The translations under genes and the position numbers were made by a program. Below the pieces are notes generated by a model that did not search any database, was not told the DNA's origin, and was given only the letters and a program-made list of their open reading frames with translations. 34,319 bases of DNA from a virus. Below, piece by piece: positions 6,779-15,972 of this stretch (position 1 is its first letter; every line of letters begins with the position of its first letter). The DNA lies in IMG/VR virus record IMGVR_UViG_3300031521_003269, positions 1 to 34,319 of that record; one strand, written 5' to 3'.

Positions 6779-7882
6779 CTATCGATGGTCGCGGATAACA
6801 ACAATACCCGAGCCACCATTTCCACCTGCACCAGAATATGTACCGCCTCCTCCGCCACCACCGCCAGTATTTGCAGAAGCGCTAGAACCAGATACGGAAT
6901 CAGCACCGCCATTCGCGCCACCGCCTGCGCCGCCTACAGCACCAGCTCCGCTTCCTGCGGTGCCACCACCGCCACCACCACAATAAAGAGCACCAGTAGT
7001 CTCTCCAAACTCTTTCGTCGTTGTTCCTTGCCCGGTGCCTCCATAATGTGTACCAGCTCCAGAAATTTGATTCGCAGCCATACCACCATTACTGGCACCA
7101 CTTCCGCCAACGCCCTGGAACATTTGGCACCCGCCTCCAGAACCACCGTTGATACTTGCGCCTCCAGAAGCACTGAACCCAAATGCGCTAGAAGCTCCGC
7201 CCGGATTATTAGGCGCAAAAGTGCTAGCTTGCGGCGCGCTTCCAGCTCCTCCTGCACCAATAACAATTGAATACGGTGTGCTAGCCTGAATCCCACTGAT
7301 CGCCAGTTGCGTACGCGTGTACCCACCACCACCACCACCGCCACTGAAGTTATGATTGGTACCAACCCCACCTGCACCACCAGCTCCGCCGCCAGCGATA
7401 AACAAATCAACCGTCGTTGCTGGTGCTTGAAGGAATGTTAGTACACCACTTGTAAGAAGCTTCATGCGCCAATGACCACTTCCGTCGTCAATCAAAGTGG
7501 AAGCCCCTGTATAGGTGATATCCGTGGCTGGATTGAAAGTGTTTGAAATTTGGTACCAAATATCAGTGAAATAATACGCTGCCCGGGATACCCACGCAGT
7601 CCCATTGTATTGCTTCACCCGCAACACATTGATATTCGCAACAGCGCCAGTTTTCTTTAGCAGCCTTATAATATTGGAACTTGCTCCATCCGTCTGCATC
7701 CATACGTCACCTGTCGCGGGGCTTGACGGCTCAGCAACTGAGGCCGTCCACTTGTTTATCGTGACTGCAGTGTTAATCCATATCAGCCCCGAAACCCCTG
7801 TCGGCTGCACAGTGCCGCCGACCACACTGATAGCCAGCTCACCCACACCGCCACCGCCGTGATTAAAGATCGTTACACTCAT
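6779..7882 (-). CDS. Glycine-rich tail fibre / receptor-binding protein
   Basis: A 367-residue protein. The N-terminal 170 residues hold a carbohydrate-module-like pattern (TGDVWMQTDG, KQYNGTAWVSRAAYYF). From about residue 168 it is extremely Gly/Ala/Ser rich (runs such as AGGGAGGAGG and SGGGGGGGY), ending GGNGGSGIVVIRDHR. Such glycine-rich regions (polyglycine-helix sandwiches) occur at the tips of phage adhesins, where they bind the host surface. The stop codon is TAG, showing that amber is a normal stop in this phage. The start overlaps the end of the baseplate gene by four bases. Host specificity cannot be read from the sequence. Confidence 0.8.
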   Translation of the reverse strand: MSVTIFNHGGGGVGELAISVVGGTVQPTGVSGLIWINTAVTINKWTASVAEPSSPATGDVWMQTDGASSNIIRLLKKTGAVANINVLRVKQYNGTAWVSRAAYYFTDIWYQISNTFNPATDITYTGASTLIDDGSGHWRMKLLTSGVLTFLQAPATTVDLFIAGGGAGGAGGVGTNHNFSGGGGGGGYTRTQLAISGIQASTPYSIVIGAGGAGSAPQASTFAPNNPGGASSAFGFSASGGASINGGSGGGCQMFQGVGGSGASNGGMAANQISGAGTHYGGTGQGTTTKEFGETTGALYCGGGGGGTAGSGAGAVGGAGGGANGGADSVSGSSASANTGGGGGGGGTYSGAGGNGGSGIVVIRDHR

Positions 7883-8802
7883 GCGCTCACCTCCGATACA
7901 GACAAACTGACCGTCAGATCAACCGTTGGCAAACTGGCGGCAGTGAACGTGACGGATCCAGCCGATGCAGCGGAGATGTGGACATCCGCCTCGGTGTAGA
8001 CCTTTCGACTCGCTTCGAGCGCCCCGCCATGCAGCACACAGTTAGCAGGGACAATAGCGACTGACAGCGTCTGTGTGTACACCGTCCCGCTAAACGTCCA
8101 TCCGGAAGCGAGCAGCGTCGCTGTCGCTGCCCTGGCACGGTACTGGGTGATCAGGTTGAGCAGGTTCCCCGCCACATCCGCACCAAGCGTATTCTGAATG
8201 GTTGCAAACCAAGTAGTGAAATCAGCCTGCCGCGCGGTTCGCCAACCGGAAAAGCTGCTCTGCTGCTGATCCTTGTAATCATTCAGCGCACCAACCACCT
8301 GTGCGATCCAAGCCTCAATGTTGCTGGGTACCACCATGCCGCTGACCGGACGTTCATCGATAATGACCGCCTGAGAGAGGGACGCGGCTGTCCGGCTGAC
8401 TGCTATCCGTGCGAGCGAGATGTCGAAGCCGTCCGAATCGTTCTTGAGCGCAGGTGCGACCGGTGTGCTGCCGGGGCTGCCCTGTATATAAAGCAGGATG
8501 GTCTTTCGATTGCTGTAACCCGCTCTGACCACAATCCGGTCGATGCGGTCGGCTCCTGCATAGGGAGCGGCTATAGTCATGCTCTTGTCCGAACCATTGA
8601 CCCCGATCCGGCCTTCAATCACGCAGGTGCCCGCCTTCACGGTCACGTTGAAATCACCGACCGCCAGCACCTGCAGAGCGGTCGCACTCTTCATGGCCAC
8701 GCCGGTGGTGATCAGCGCCTTCAGGATTCTGGCCAGATCATCCGCATCGTGCAGCCGGTCGCCTCCCACGCTGTTATAGGGATAGTATTTATCCATATCC
8801 AT
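7879..8802 (-). CDS. Baseplate/upper tail-tip structural protein
   Basis: A 307-residue protein starting with a YYPYNSVGGDRLHDADDLA segment and a following beta-rich region (VKAGTCVIEGRIG, RIDRIVVRAGYSNRKTILL). This is the pattern of phage baseplate proteins that join fibres to the tail tip in Clostridia prophages. The middle (about 160-210) is helical with many Gln, and the C-terminal 70 residues form a repetitive beta domain. The start has GAGGTG eight bases upstream. It lies between the Gp37-like protein and the fibre, fitting a connector role. No enzymatic motif is seen. Confidence 0.75.
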   Translation of the reverse strand: MDMDKYYPYNSVGGDRLHDADDLARILKALITTGVAMKSATALQVLAVGDFNVTVKAGTCVIEGRIGVNGSDKSMTIAAPYAGADRIDRIVVRAGYSNRKTILLYIQGSPGSTPVAPALKNDSDGFDISLARIAVSRTAASLSQAVIIDERPVSGMVVPSNIEAWIAQVVGALNDYKDQQQSSFSGWRTARQADFTTWFATIQNTLGADVAGNLLNLITQYRARAATATLLASGWTFSGTVYTQTLSVAIVPANCVLHGGALEASRKVYTEADVHISAASAGSVTFTAASLPTVDLTVSLSVSEVSA

Positions 8803-8806
8803 GGTT

Positions 8807-9901
8807 TCACCTCATTTTGATGCGTTCTGCAATGGTGGGGAGCGGGCTGCCAATGGTCAGTTTCCGGGGGAGTAATCCATTTTTCTGCTGCCGGACTTCC
8901 TCGGTGATCCGCACACTCACATCCATCGCCCAGCTTGCCTTGCGAACGGTCACCACATCCCCGAGGGTATAATCCACACCGTAAGCCAGCAGCTGCTCGC
9001 TCCCCGGCAGATCGCCCGTGGCGCTCTTCACCGGGCGCGCTTTGTCCAGTTCCTTCTGTGCCGCCTCGATTTTCTTCTGCCGGTACTGGTCATCGGTGAG
9101 CGTGGTCGTGCTGCCGTCCGCGTTGGTAACCTCTTTCCCGCCGCTGTCGCTCGTGCAATCCTCAAAACGCTGAAAACCGGTGCTGGCGGTTTCACCAACC
9201 TCCAGCACCGTATCGTCGGAATCCGAAATGTACATGACGTTTTTGCTGTCCGCGATGCTCTCGGTGTACTCAATGTTCTGGATGGTTTCCAGTGTTTCAT
9301 CAAACAGGATGGGCACATTGCCGGCTGCGTTGCCGACACTGCGGTCATGCCCGGCGCTGACGGTGAGCACCATCGTGCGCTCTGTACTTTGAAATAGTAC
9401 CTGCATGTTCAGGCTGCTAGCCTCACAGATCGCCTGAAATGTGGTCAGATAGGCATCCGCTGTCGCCTCCATGGTGATGTCATCGCCCATTGCAGAAGAT
9501 ATCTGCCACGTGAAACGCGGGAAAGCCCGTCTGCTGTCCGAAAAAAGTCCGGTAAGCATTTGGTTCATCACCGCGCCGGACTTGCCCTGATATACCTTGG
9601 CAAGCGCCAGCACACGCTGGTTGAGCAGCCATTTCAGGCATGCACCCTTGACCGTAATCACCTCTTCGCCGCTAGGCTCCGTATGCTTTTCACAAGTGGT
9701 TACCAGATAAGCCGTTTCATCACCCTGTGGCCACAGCAGCGCGTCCGTCCGGATGAGCTTTGTGGTATCGTTCAGCGGACACTCAAACTCAATCGCGCCG
9801 GGCTTGACCGCCTTGTGGGTAATCCCCAGCCCGCTGTAACTGTCGATCACCCCACAGGGGATATGGTCGTAGGGAGTATAGAGCCATAGCTGCATTTTCA
9901 C
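8807..9901 (-). CDS. Tail protein, siphovirus ReqiPepy6 Gp37-like (tail hub/Tal N-domain)
   Basis: A 364-residue protein that matches the Gp37-like family (PF14594): start MQLWLYTPYDHIPCGVIDSY, a middle of KGACLKWLLNQRV, and the C-terminal YGVDYTLGDVVTVRKASWAMDVSVRITE strand typical of baseplate hub proteins. It should form the trimeric hub at the tip of the tail beneath the distal tail protein. GGAGGTG precedes the start, which overlaps the stop of the Dit-like gene by four bases. The position after Dit is canonical. Confidence 0.85.
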   Translation of the reverse strand: MKMQLWLYTPYDHIPCGVIDSYSGLGITHKAVKPGAIEFECPLNDTTKLIRTDALLWPQGDETAYLVTTCEKHTEPSGEEVITVKGACLKWLLNQRVLALAKVYQGKSGAVMNQMLTGLFSDSRRAFPRFTWQISSAMGDDITMEATADAYLTTFQAICEASSLNMQVLFQSTERTMVLTVSAGHDRSVGNAAGNVPILFDETLETIQNIEYTESIADSKNVMYISDSDDTVLEVGETASTGFQRFEDCTSDSGGKEVTNADGSTTTLTDDQYRQKKIEAAQKELDKARPVKSATGDLPGSEQLLAYGVDYTLGDVVTVRKASWAMDVSVRITEEVRQQKNGLLPRKLTIGSPLPTIAERIKMR

Positions 9902-10767
9902 ACCTCCAGATAGCAGGAATAATAGAAAACAGCAACGGTCAAAGCGCTTTCGCCGCTCTCCGCGCTGTAAGCCAGATAGTTGTCCCCGGGCGAAAGCTGC
10001 AGGAAGGTAATGTTTGCGATATCCAAAAGGCTAAACGCATTGCTCTCCACGCCGCCCACCGCCCGGTAGACCGTTGCCTTCTTTTCACCCACACCCGTCT
10101 GAAGCGTCAGGATATCGCCGTCATGAAGCGTGGTCTTCACCAGCATAGACTGCGCCCGGTTCATGGCGTTGGCAATCTTGGGGTTGATCACCTCGCTTCG
10201 GGCTGTGAACACCACCCGCATCCCTGCAGGCGCGGTACCGAGGTTTTGCACGTTAATCACACGCTCCTCGGTACGCTGACCAAACAGAAATCCCACGCCC
10301 TGCTCAACTGTAAGCGGATAGCCAAACATCGGCTTCCACGTGGCGATGTTCACCCTGCTTTCGCTTTCTTCCCGCCAATAGGGGTTGGGGCAGAGAAAGA
10401 ACAGATTCACAATGGAGCCGTCCGAGGTGTTGACGCTCACCTTTTCCACAACACAGCGAATGTCCCGCGTGAGCGACCCGCGTATGAGTCGCAGCGTGCC
10501 TAACGATTTCGGGTTCATCGTGCGTATGATCTGATTGCGCACATTCACCACGTCGGAAAGAAGCTTGAGTGTCAAGCCGATGCGCCTCGCAGATAGCTTG
10601 GAACCGACATAGGTGCTGCCGTCCTGTCCGCTTTGGTCACTGACATACACGCTGTTTTCATAGCCGAACAGCCCGTCCTGCTCCGTCAGCAGGATCTCCG
10701 GCAGGGGAGGCGAGGTATTGGTACACACAAACTGTGCACCGTTGTCGCCCAGATAAAGGATTTTCAT
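9898..10767 (-). CDS. Distal tail protein (Dit-like, phage tail family)
   Basis: A 289-residue protein with the N-terminal strand pattern of siphovirus distal tail proteins: SDQSGQDGSTYVGSKLSAR followed by RIGLTLKLLSDVVNVRNQI. The C-terminal half is a galectin-like beta domain (VINVQNLGTAPAGMRVVFTA ... GDNYLAYSAESGES). It forms the ring joining the tail tube to the tip. The start has GGAGG eight bases upstream. The order tape measure - Dit - hub is conserved in siphophages. Confidence 0.85.
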   Translation of the reverse strand: MKILYLGDNGAQFVCTNTSPPLPEILLTEQDGLFGYENSVYVSDQSGQDGSTYVGSKLSARRIGLTLKLLSDVVNVRNQIIRTMNPKSLGTLRLIRGSLTRDIRCVVEKVSVNTSDGSIVNLFFLCPNPYWREESESRVNIATWKPMFGYPLTVEQGVGFLFGQRTEERVINVQNLGTAPAGMRVVFTARSEVINPKIANAMNRAQSMLVKTTLHDGDILTLQTGVGEKKATVYRAVGGVESNAFSLLDIANITFLQLSPGDNYLAYSAESGESALTVAVFYYSCYLEV

Positions 10768-10779
10768 ATATCGCCTCCA

Positions 10780-13700
10780 TTACAGCCCGATCTGCTGGCT
10801 CAGTTTTTTGGTGGAAGCATCGGTATAGGTTAGCCGCACCGGAATCTTGATGCCGTTGTTGGCAATCAGCTGCGCAGCGTCCATCGCCCTGCGGATGCTG
10901 TTACGGATCGCCGTTTTGAGGGTTTCAGAGCGCGACTGTATCCCGCTGATCAGGCCATCCATCATGGACTGACCAATCTGCGGGAATTCTGTTGTAAGCG
11001 TCTGGAAGGGTGTTGTGAGCAGGCCAATGTTTTCATTGACCCCCTGCGCGCCGCCGAGGATGACGTTTTTATAGATTTCTTTCATGACCGTGGAGGGCGA
11101 CTGAATACCCCATGTGGCTTTCACCTGAGCTATCAGGTCTTTGGAGGCGGTATCCATCGCGCCGCCTGCAATCCCGTAGTTTTCCGTTAGTCCGTCCGCC
11201 AAGCCCTGCCAGATGTCCGTGGAAACCTCACCACCGCTGGGTTTGAAGTCAATCATCGCAAACAGGCCTTTCACATTGTCACCCAGCTTGCTGGTGTCCA
11301 CCTGACTCAAATCCACGCCATCCATGGAGCTTTTGAGCATTTCCATGACAGGGTTAAAATCGCCGGTCTCCATTTCGCCGGTGATCTGTTTTCCCAGCTC
11401 GGTTTTATACTTGTCCAGCAGGATGTCAAGTGTTCCGTCCTCCACCATGCTGGCCACATCCACCTTCGAAGGATCCACCTTCATGAGGCCAGCAAGCATC
11501 GTCTGCAGCTTTGTCCGAAACTCCGGATTGGAGGTGCTCATATCGGCACTCTTGTCCACACCATTCAGGAAGCCCAGCTTCACATAGTTGTCCAGCAGCG
11601 TGCCCAGACGGTTTTCGCCGCCCTCCACGCTCTGAGCAGCAGCGGTTACGCCATCGTTGAGGATGGCAACGATCTTAGCCTGATAATCCTTTTTCGCCTG
11701 CTCCTCGTCCTTGAACTCGGTTGTGATGCCTTCCTTGATAATGACAACCGCACTGTCATCGCCGGTTTCATCCGCCGCTGCCTGCGCAGCCTCCAGCGCT
11801 TTCTGTTTTTGGGCAATGGTGGTTTTGCGCGCCTGCTCTTTGGTGGCATAATCATTGCCTGCGATTTTCAAGCCTAGCGTGGTATAAGCCTGCGCCTGCT
11901 CCGGAGAAGCCTCTCCGCTTTGGATGTACACCTGCTGCGCTTTGTAGTATTCGGCCAGCCCTTCATTGGCAGCGGCGATCTCGCCCTTCATGGTGGCAAT
12001 CAGGGTGAGCAGCTCGTTATACCGCGCGATTTTATCGGCGGTAATGCTCTCGGTACCCCCTTTCATGGCATCCAGCAGCGTGTTCAGCTCGGTCTGGTAG
12101 CCCTGAAGCTCGGCAATCTGCTTGTCGCCGCTGGTTTCAGCAGCTGCAACGATCTTCGTTTTACTCTCATCGGATAGCCCGGCAATCCCGTCCAGTGCGG
12201 CAGCGATCTCCGCCGCCTTAGTCGCGGTATCCGTTTTCACACCGGCAATGGCATCGTCCACCCAGGCATCAATGGTTTTACGGAGCTTGTTTCCTTCGCC
12301 CTTGGTAAGCTTGCCGTCCGCGATGGCGCTTTCCAGATCGCTGGCCAGATCGGTTTTTTCCACATCCACTTTAGCCTGAATTTCCATGACCTTTTTGGTA
12401 TTGGTCAAAACGTCGTTCACCTTCGCGTCGAAGTCAGCCTTGCTGTTATCGTCCAGCTCAATGCCAACGCTGATAATGCGGTTTTTGAGTTTCGCCTGAT
12501 CGCTGTTCGCTTCCGCGATCTTGCTGATCAAGCTGAAAATCACAAGCCCGGCAGCGCCCGCCGCCAGCGGCAGACCCACCAGACCCAGCGCGCCGGACAG
12601 CCCTCCGGCCTTCCCGATGACCGTCACCAGCTTCGCAATACCGGATACGGTGCTGACAATGCCGCCCAGCGCCTTGGTGGTCGGACCCACCAGCGCCAGT
12701 GCTCCGGCTCCAAACAGAAGGTTGGTACGCGCGGTATCATCCAGCGTGCTCAACCCTGTAACCAACCCGTCCACTTTATCCAGAATGTTGCCGATGGCCG
12801 GAAGCATCGTGTCGCCAAACTGCAACGCGCTGTTCTTCAGCCGGTTCAACATCGCAGCCAGTTTATTGCCCCGTGTGTTGCTAATCGTTTCAAACGCCTG
12901 ATCGACCGCACCGGCGCTGTTACTCATAGCATCCAGCGTCTTGGTAAACGTTTCGCTCTGCGCACCGGCCAGCGAAGCGACCGCCTTATAGGCTTCGACG
13001 CTGCCAAACAACCGGGCAAGCGCCTCCTCGTTGCCATTCGCCTTTACCCCAATATCCGCAATGAATCTCGCCAGCCCTTTGCTCTTGATGGCTGTCGCAT
13101 CGAACTCAATCCCCAGCTCCTTAGCGGTTTTCTTGGCTTCAGCAGAAGGCTTGAGCACACTGGCCAGCACCTGATTGAGCATGGTCATGCTCTGGCTGGT
13201 GGAGATACCGCCCATGGTCATCGCAGCGGACGCTGCCAGCACCTCGCCGTAACTGACCTTCAGGCCGCTTGCGGTTGCCGCCACCAGACCGATGCTGCCT
13301 GCGATCTCGCCCAGCGTGGTTTTACCAAGATTCTGGGCTACGATCATTTTGTTGTATATATCGGTCGCCGCGCTCGCATCGAGATTCCACGCGTTGAGCA
13401 CGGACGTACTGCCATTAACCGCCGTGGTCAGATCGGAAAAACCGCCCTTGGCCGCCTTGGCACTGACCCCCATATACTGCGTGGATTGCGAAGTGGCAAC
13501 GCCAGCGGAGATCGCCTGGTACTCTGCTTCGGAAAGGTCGCCGATGGCCGTATTGGTATCGTCGCTGATCTGTAAAAGCTCGGTGCCGATGCTGGCAAGG
13601 TTTTTCTTACTGGTATCCGCAACGGTTGCGATCTTTGCCAGCCGATCCTCAAAGTCCAGCGCCGCATCAGAAGCCAGATAAAGCCCCGCCGTGATCGGCG

Positions 13701-14400
13701 CGGTCAGCCCGATCGTCGCCTTATTACCGAAGGAATTGAGCGATTTTCCGGCTGTACCGAAACGCTTTTCTGTTTTCTCTGCCGCCGCTTCCAGCTTGCC
13801 CCATGCACTGGACTGTTTCTTGATCTCGGTCTCAGTGCGATTCAGCTCCTGCCGGGTCTGGGCGGTCTGGGTACGCATGCCGTTGTAAGCGGCTTCTGTG
13901 CTGGAGATTTTCCCCTGCAGGGTCGCCATGTTGCTGGAAACCTGCTTTTGCTGATCTGTCAGGGATTTATACTCGGTTTTCAGCTGCTCAACACGATCCG
14001 CCAGCTGCTTCATTTCATCCCCAGCGAGATCACCGGCTTTTTGATGCGCCTTGAGTTCCTGCCTTGCCTGCTCATACGCCACCTTCGCGTCGGACACCTT
14101 GTCCTTCAGCTCAGTTTGAGCAGAACCAAGGCTGGTCATTTTCCCGCGCAACTGCTCCAGCTGACTGCGATAGGCAACCGTTGCAGATTGTTGTACAGTA
14201 AGCTTTTGAGCAAGAGCAATCTGCTTTTGACCCAGCGTATCGTACTTCTGCCCGGCAGCGGCAGCCTCGGCGGCACTGGCCTTAAAGCTGCTGTCGATGG
14301 CCTTCAGCTCCGTGCCCACGCGTTTCATACCCGTGTCAAAACTGCCGGACGATAGCGCCAGCTTGACCGCAAGCGAGCCTACAACCTCCTCCGCCGCCAT
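10780..14400 (-). CDS. Tail tape measure protein (TP901 family)
   Basis: The longest gene of the window, 1206 residues. Residues 1-200 form a long coiled coil (many Q, K and E heptads), followed by a TP901-type core from about 235 (FEDRLAKIATVADTSKKNLASIG ... LGEIAGSIGLVAATASGLKVSYGEVLAASAAM). Hydrophobic segments lie at about 555-650, a long helical part at 650-950, and a C-terminal domain with WGIQSPSTVMKEIYKN and GLISGIQSRSETLK. It sets tail length and may help DNA enter the cell. AGGAGGTGAGG precedes the start, and that site overlaps the stop of the T reading frame. Confidence 0.95.
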   Translation of the reverse strand: MAAEEVVGSLAVKLALSSGSFDTGMKRVGTELKAIDSSFKASAAEAAAAGQKYDTLGQKQIALAQKLTVQQSATVAYRSQLEQLRGKMTSLGSAQTELKDKVSDAKVAYEQARQELKAHQKAGDLAGDEMKQLADRVEQLKTEYKSLTDQQKQVSSNMATLQGKISSTEAAYNGMRTQTAQTRQELNRTETEIKKQSSAWGKLEAAAEKTEKRFGTAGKSLNSFGNKATIGLTAPITAGLYLASDAALDFEDRLAKIATVADTSKKNLASIGTELLQISDDTNTAIGDLSEAEYQAISAGVATSQSTQYMGVSAKAAKGGFSDLTTAVNGSTSVLNAWNLDASAATDIYNKMIVAQNLGKTTLGEIAGSIGLVAATASGLKVSYGEVLAASAAMTMGGISTSQSMTMLNQVLASVLKPSAEAKKTAKELGIEFDATAIKSKGLARFIADIGVKANGNEEALARLFGSVEAYKAVASLAGAQSETFTKTLDAMSNSAGAVDQAFETISNTRGNKLAAMLNRLKNSALQFGDTMLPAIGNILDKVDGLVTGLSTLDDTARTNLLFGAGALALVGPTTKALGGIVSTVSGIAKLVTVIGKAGGLSGALGLVGLPLAAGAAGLVIFSLISKIAEANSDQAKLKNRIISVGIELDDNSKADFDAKVNDVLTNTKKVMEIQAKVDVEKTDLASDLESAIADGKLTKGEGNKLRKTIDAWVDDAIAGVKTDTATKAAEIAAALDGIAGLSDESKTKIVAAAETSGDKQIAELQGYQTELNTLLDAMKGGTESITADKIARYNELLTLIATMKGEIAAANEGLAEYYKAQQVYIQSGEASPEQAQAYTTLGLKIAGNDYATKEQARKTTIAQKQKALEAAQAAADETGDDSAVVIIKEGITTEFKDEEQAKKDYQAKIVAILNDGVTAAAQSVEGGENRLGTLLDNYVKLGFLNGVDKSADMSTSNPEFRTKLQTMLAGLMKVDPSKVDVASMVEDGTLDILLDKYKTELGKQITGEMETGDFNPVMEMLKSSMDGVDLSQVDTSKLGDNVKGLFAMIDFKPSGGEVSTDIWQGLADGLTENYGIAGGAMDTASKDLIAQVKATWGIQSPSTVMKEIYKNVILGGAQGVNENIGLLTTPFQTLTTEFPQIGQSMMDGLISGIQSRSETLKTAIRNSIRRAMDAAQLIANNGIKIPVRLTYTDASTKKLSQQIGL

Positions 14401-14413
14401 GGTTCCTCACCTC

Positions 14414-14656
14414 CTAAAAAATGCCGAACTGATCGATATACAAGCCTTTGTTGCCATGCTCGTCGGTTACCAGCGGAGTGGCCGTTTGTTCATGGTTGCT
14501 CTTGGACTTGGGCGAATACCCCAGCAGCCGGATGTAGTAGCACACATCCATTCCGTCAATCTCCGGCATCGTCCAACCCTTCTCCATAAGCGAAAGATAG
14601 GTTTCCGCAAAGAAATCGCCCCAGTCGGCTATTTCGCCGTCTGGGGCTGCGGGTTT
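14414..14656 (-). CDS. Tail assembly chaperone T part (frameshift extension of G)
   Basis: An 80-codon open frame without its own start, in the +1 (or -2) frame relative to the G gene. It reads through DWGDFFAETYLSLMEKGWTM, then MDVCYYIRLLGYSPK, and ends in TAG at 14414-14416, inside the ribosome binding site of the tape measure gene. The position between G and the tape measure and the YYIRLLGY motif fit the T half of a lambda-type GT chaperone. The frame is open only from 14656, directly at the run AAAAACCC, where shifting must occur around Lys102 of G. The fused product would be about 180 residues. A sequencing indel in the homopolymer would give the same picture. Confidence 0.65.
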   Translation of the reverse strand, partial: KPAAPDGEIADWGDFFAETYLSLMEKGWTMPEIDGMDVCYYIRLLGYSPKSKSNHEQTATPLVTDEHGNKGLYIDQFGIF

Positions 14657-14960
14657 TTATCAGGAAGCCCTCCGCAAGATCATCGGCTACGTCGTTCATG
14701 ACGGCGTCGATGATCTTTTGTGCATCGAAGAACCACCCCTGATAGCCGTCCAGATACTCCTGCGCGGTAAACTGGTTGTCAAATGCCTTCACCACAAAAC
14801 CAGTCATTTCGTCCATCAGGTCATCAGGATAATCGCCGCCGCTTTCCGTGAGCACCGTTACGATTTTCTTTTTGAGGGTATAGGCCTCGCGGCCTTTGCG
14901 GGCGGTCGTACTGGCGAAGTAATCGCAGGATTTACCTTTGATTTGAAGTGTGATTTTCAC
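14556..14960 (-). CDS. Tail assembly chaperone G-like protein
   Basis: A 134-residue protein in the conserved place between the major tail protein and the tape measure. It starts MKITLQIKGKSCDYFASTTA and has a helical core (DDLMDEMTGFVVKAFDNQFT, DGYQGWFFDAQKIIDAVMND). The last 32 residues (from about TRSPRRRN) are basic and low in sense, as expected for sequence read past a shift site. The natural product probably ends soon after residue 102 in one form and is extended into T in the other. It wraps the tape measure during tail assembly. Confidence 0.75.
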   Translation of the reverse strand: MKITLQIKGKSCDYFASTTARKGREAYTLKKKIVTVLTESGGDYPDDLMDEMTGFVVKAFDNQFTAQEYLDGYQGWFFDAQKIIDAVMNDVADDLAEGFLIKTRSPRRRNSRLGRFLCGNLSFAYGEGLDDAGD

Positions 14961-15034
14961 AGGAGAGCCTCCTCATCGTCAGGAAAGGCGTACCGGTATC
15001 GGCACGTATCTCCTGTATTCATTTCAAGGAACAT

Positions 15035-15646
15035 TTACGCAGGGGTTTTCACGGTAGCCGGTTCGTAAACAGCCTTTGTCCAGTTGGCGACCACCGTAGG
15101 CGAGAGGCCAACGGTGTTGCTGTCGATGGCGATCTTCATGTTTTTATCGGAAGAACGCTGGGTCGCCTTGAACTTGATCTTGCGGTTCTGAATGGTAACA
15201 TTGCTGCCTTCCTGCCCTTTGAAGGAACTCTCCGGAGAGGAAGGGGTGAATTTGTACAACCACACCAGCTTGTCGGCCCCGTCGCTTTTACGGGCGCGGA
15301 AGCCCAACGCAATATCGCTGGCGTGATCATTGCTGCCCATCACCACCGCGCCGTTGGCGTCCAGCTTCCGGCCAAACCAGTCCACTTCCATCTCGGGCGG
15401 AATAATGTTCACTTCTACCTCGCCGTCCGCGTCGCCGTTGGCGTTGACGATACAGAAGGTGCCATCGTCACCAAAGCTCTGCGCCTGATTGCTGCTGGGT
15501 GTAAAACCAAGGCTCTGTACGCCGATCAGCTGCTTCACCTCGTCATAGACGGTACCGTCTACGCTGTCCGACAGAATCTTCGCATACACCAGATCGCGCA
15601 TGCCTACGACTGGTAGCACCTTACCAAGGATAATGGGTTCATTCAT
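15035..15646 (-). CDS. Major tail protein (tail tube)
   Basis: A 203-residue protein with the pattern of Gram-positive siphovirus tube proteins: KILSDSVDGTVYDEVKQLIG near the start, QAQSFGDDGTFCIVNANGD, and the beta segment IALGFRARKSDGADKLVWLYK. It polymerises around the tape measure into the tail tube. The position between the tail-completion gene and the chaperone is canonical, and the start overlaps the preceding gene by four bases. No C-terminal Ig-like decoration domain is present, as the length is short. Confidence 0.85.
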   Translation of the reverse strand: MNEPIILGKVLPVVGMRDLVYAKILSDSVDGTVYDEVKQLIGVQSLGFTPSSNQAQSFGDDGTFCIVNANGDADGEVEVNIIPPEMEVDWFGRKLDANGAVVMGSNDHASDIALGFRARKSDGADKLVWLYKFTPSSPESSFKGQEGSNVTIQNRKIKFKATQRSSDKNMKIAIDSNTVGLSPTVVANWTKAVYEPATVKTPA

Positions 15647-15972
15647 GGATGATTTTCCTCCAGTTTCAAAAGTCTGATTTCTACATGTTGACGGTCATTG
15701 AGGTAATCGTCGCTCCGGCCACGGTACAGATAGCCATCAGCCATGGCTGCGTTCATAACGATGCGTGCCTTGGTGTCCGCATCGGCAGTCGTGAACAGAT
15801 CCACCTGCATGTATGCGCCAAAGAGGATGGGCTGATCGTCACCGCTCATTTCTGGCTGGTGGGTGAGCATACGCACAATCGCGTAAGTTGCCGTAGCCTG
15901 TGGCAGCGCCAGCGCGCTGCAGCTGATGCCAAGACTTTCGACAATGCCCTTGAGTTCGCTATAGGTGCTCAC
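15643..15972 (-). CDS. Tail terminator/completion protein (DUF3168-like)
   Basis: A 109-residue protein with an N-terminal helix (YSELKGIVESLGISCSALAL) and beta strands (YAIVRML, AYMQVDLFTTADADTKARI, HVEIRLLKLEE), the pattern of tail terminator proteins that cap the tail tube. GTG start, with GTGA overlapping the stop of the HK97 gp10-like gene, so translation is coupled. The role is inferred from fold pattern and gene order. Confidence 0.7.
   Translation of the reverse strand: MSTYSELKGIVESLGISCSALALPQATATYAIVRMLTHQPEMSGDDQPILFGAYMQVDLFTTADADTKARIVMNAAMADGYLYRGRSDDYLNDRQHVEIRLLKLEENHP

Noticed and set aside
6785-7270. Plus-strand Thr/Ser/Arg-rich frame opposite the fibre gene
   Set aside because: It is the complement of the glycine-rich codons and is not a protein-like sequence.
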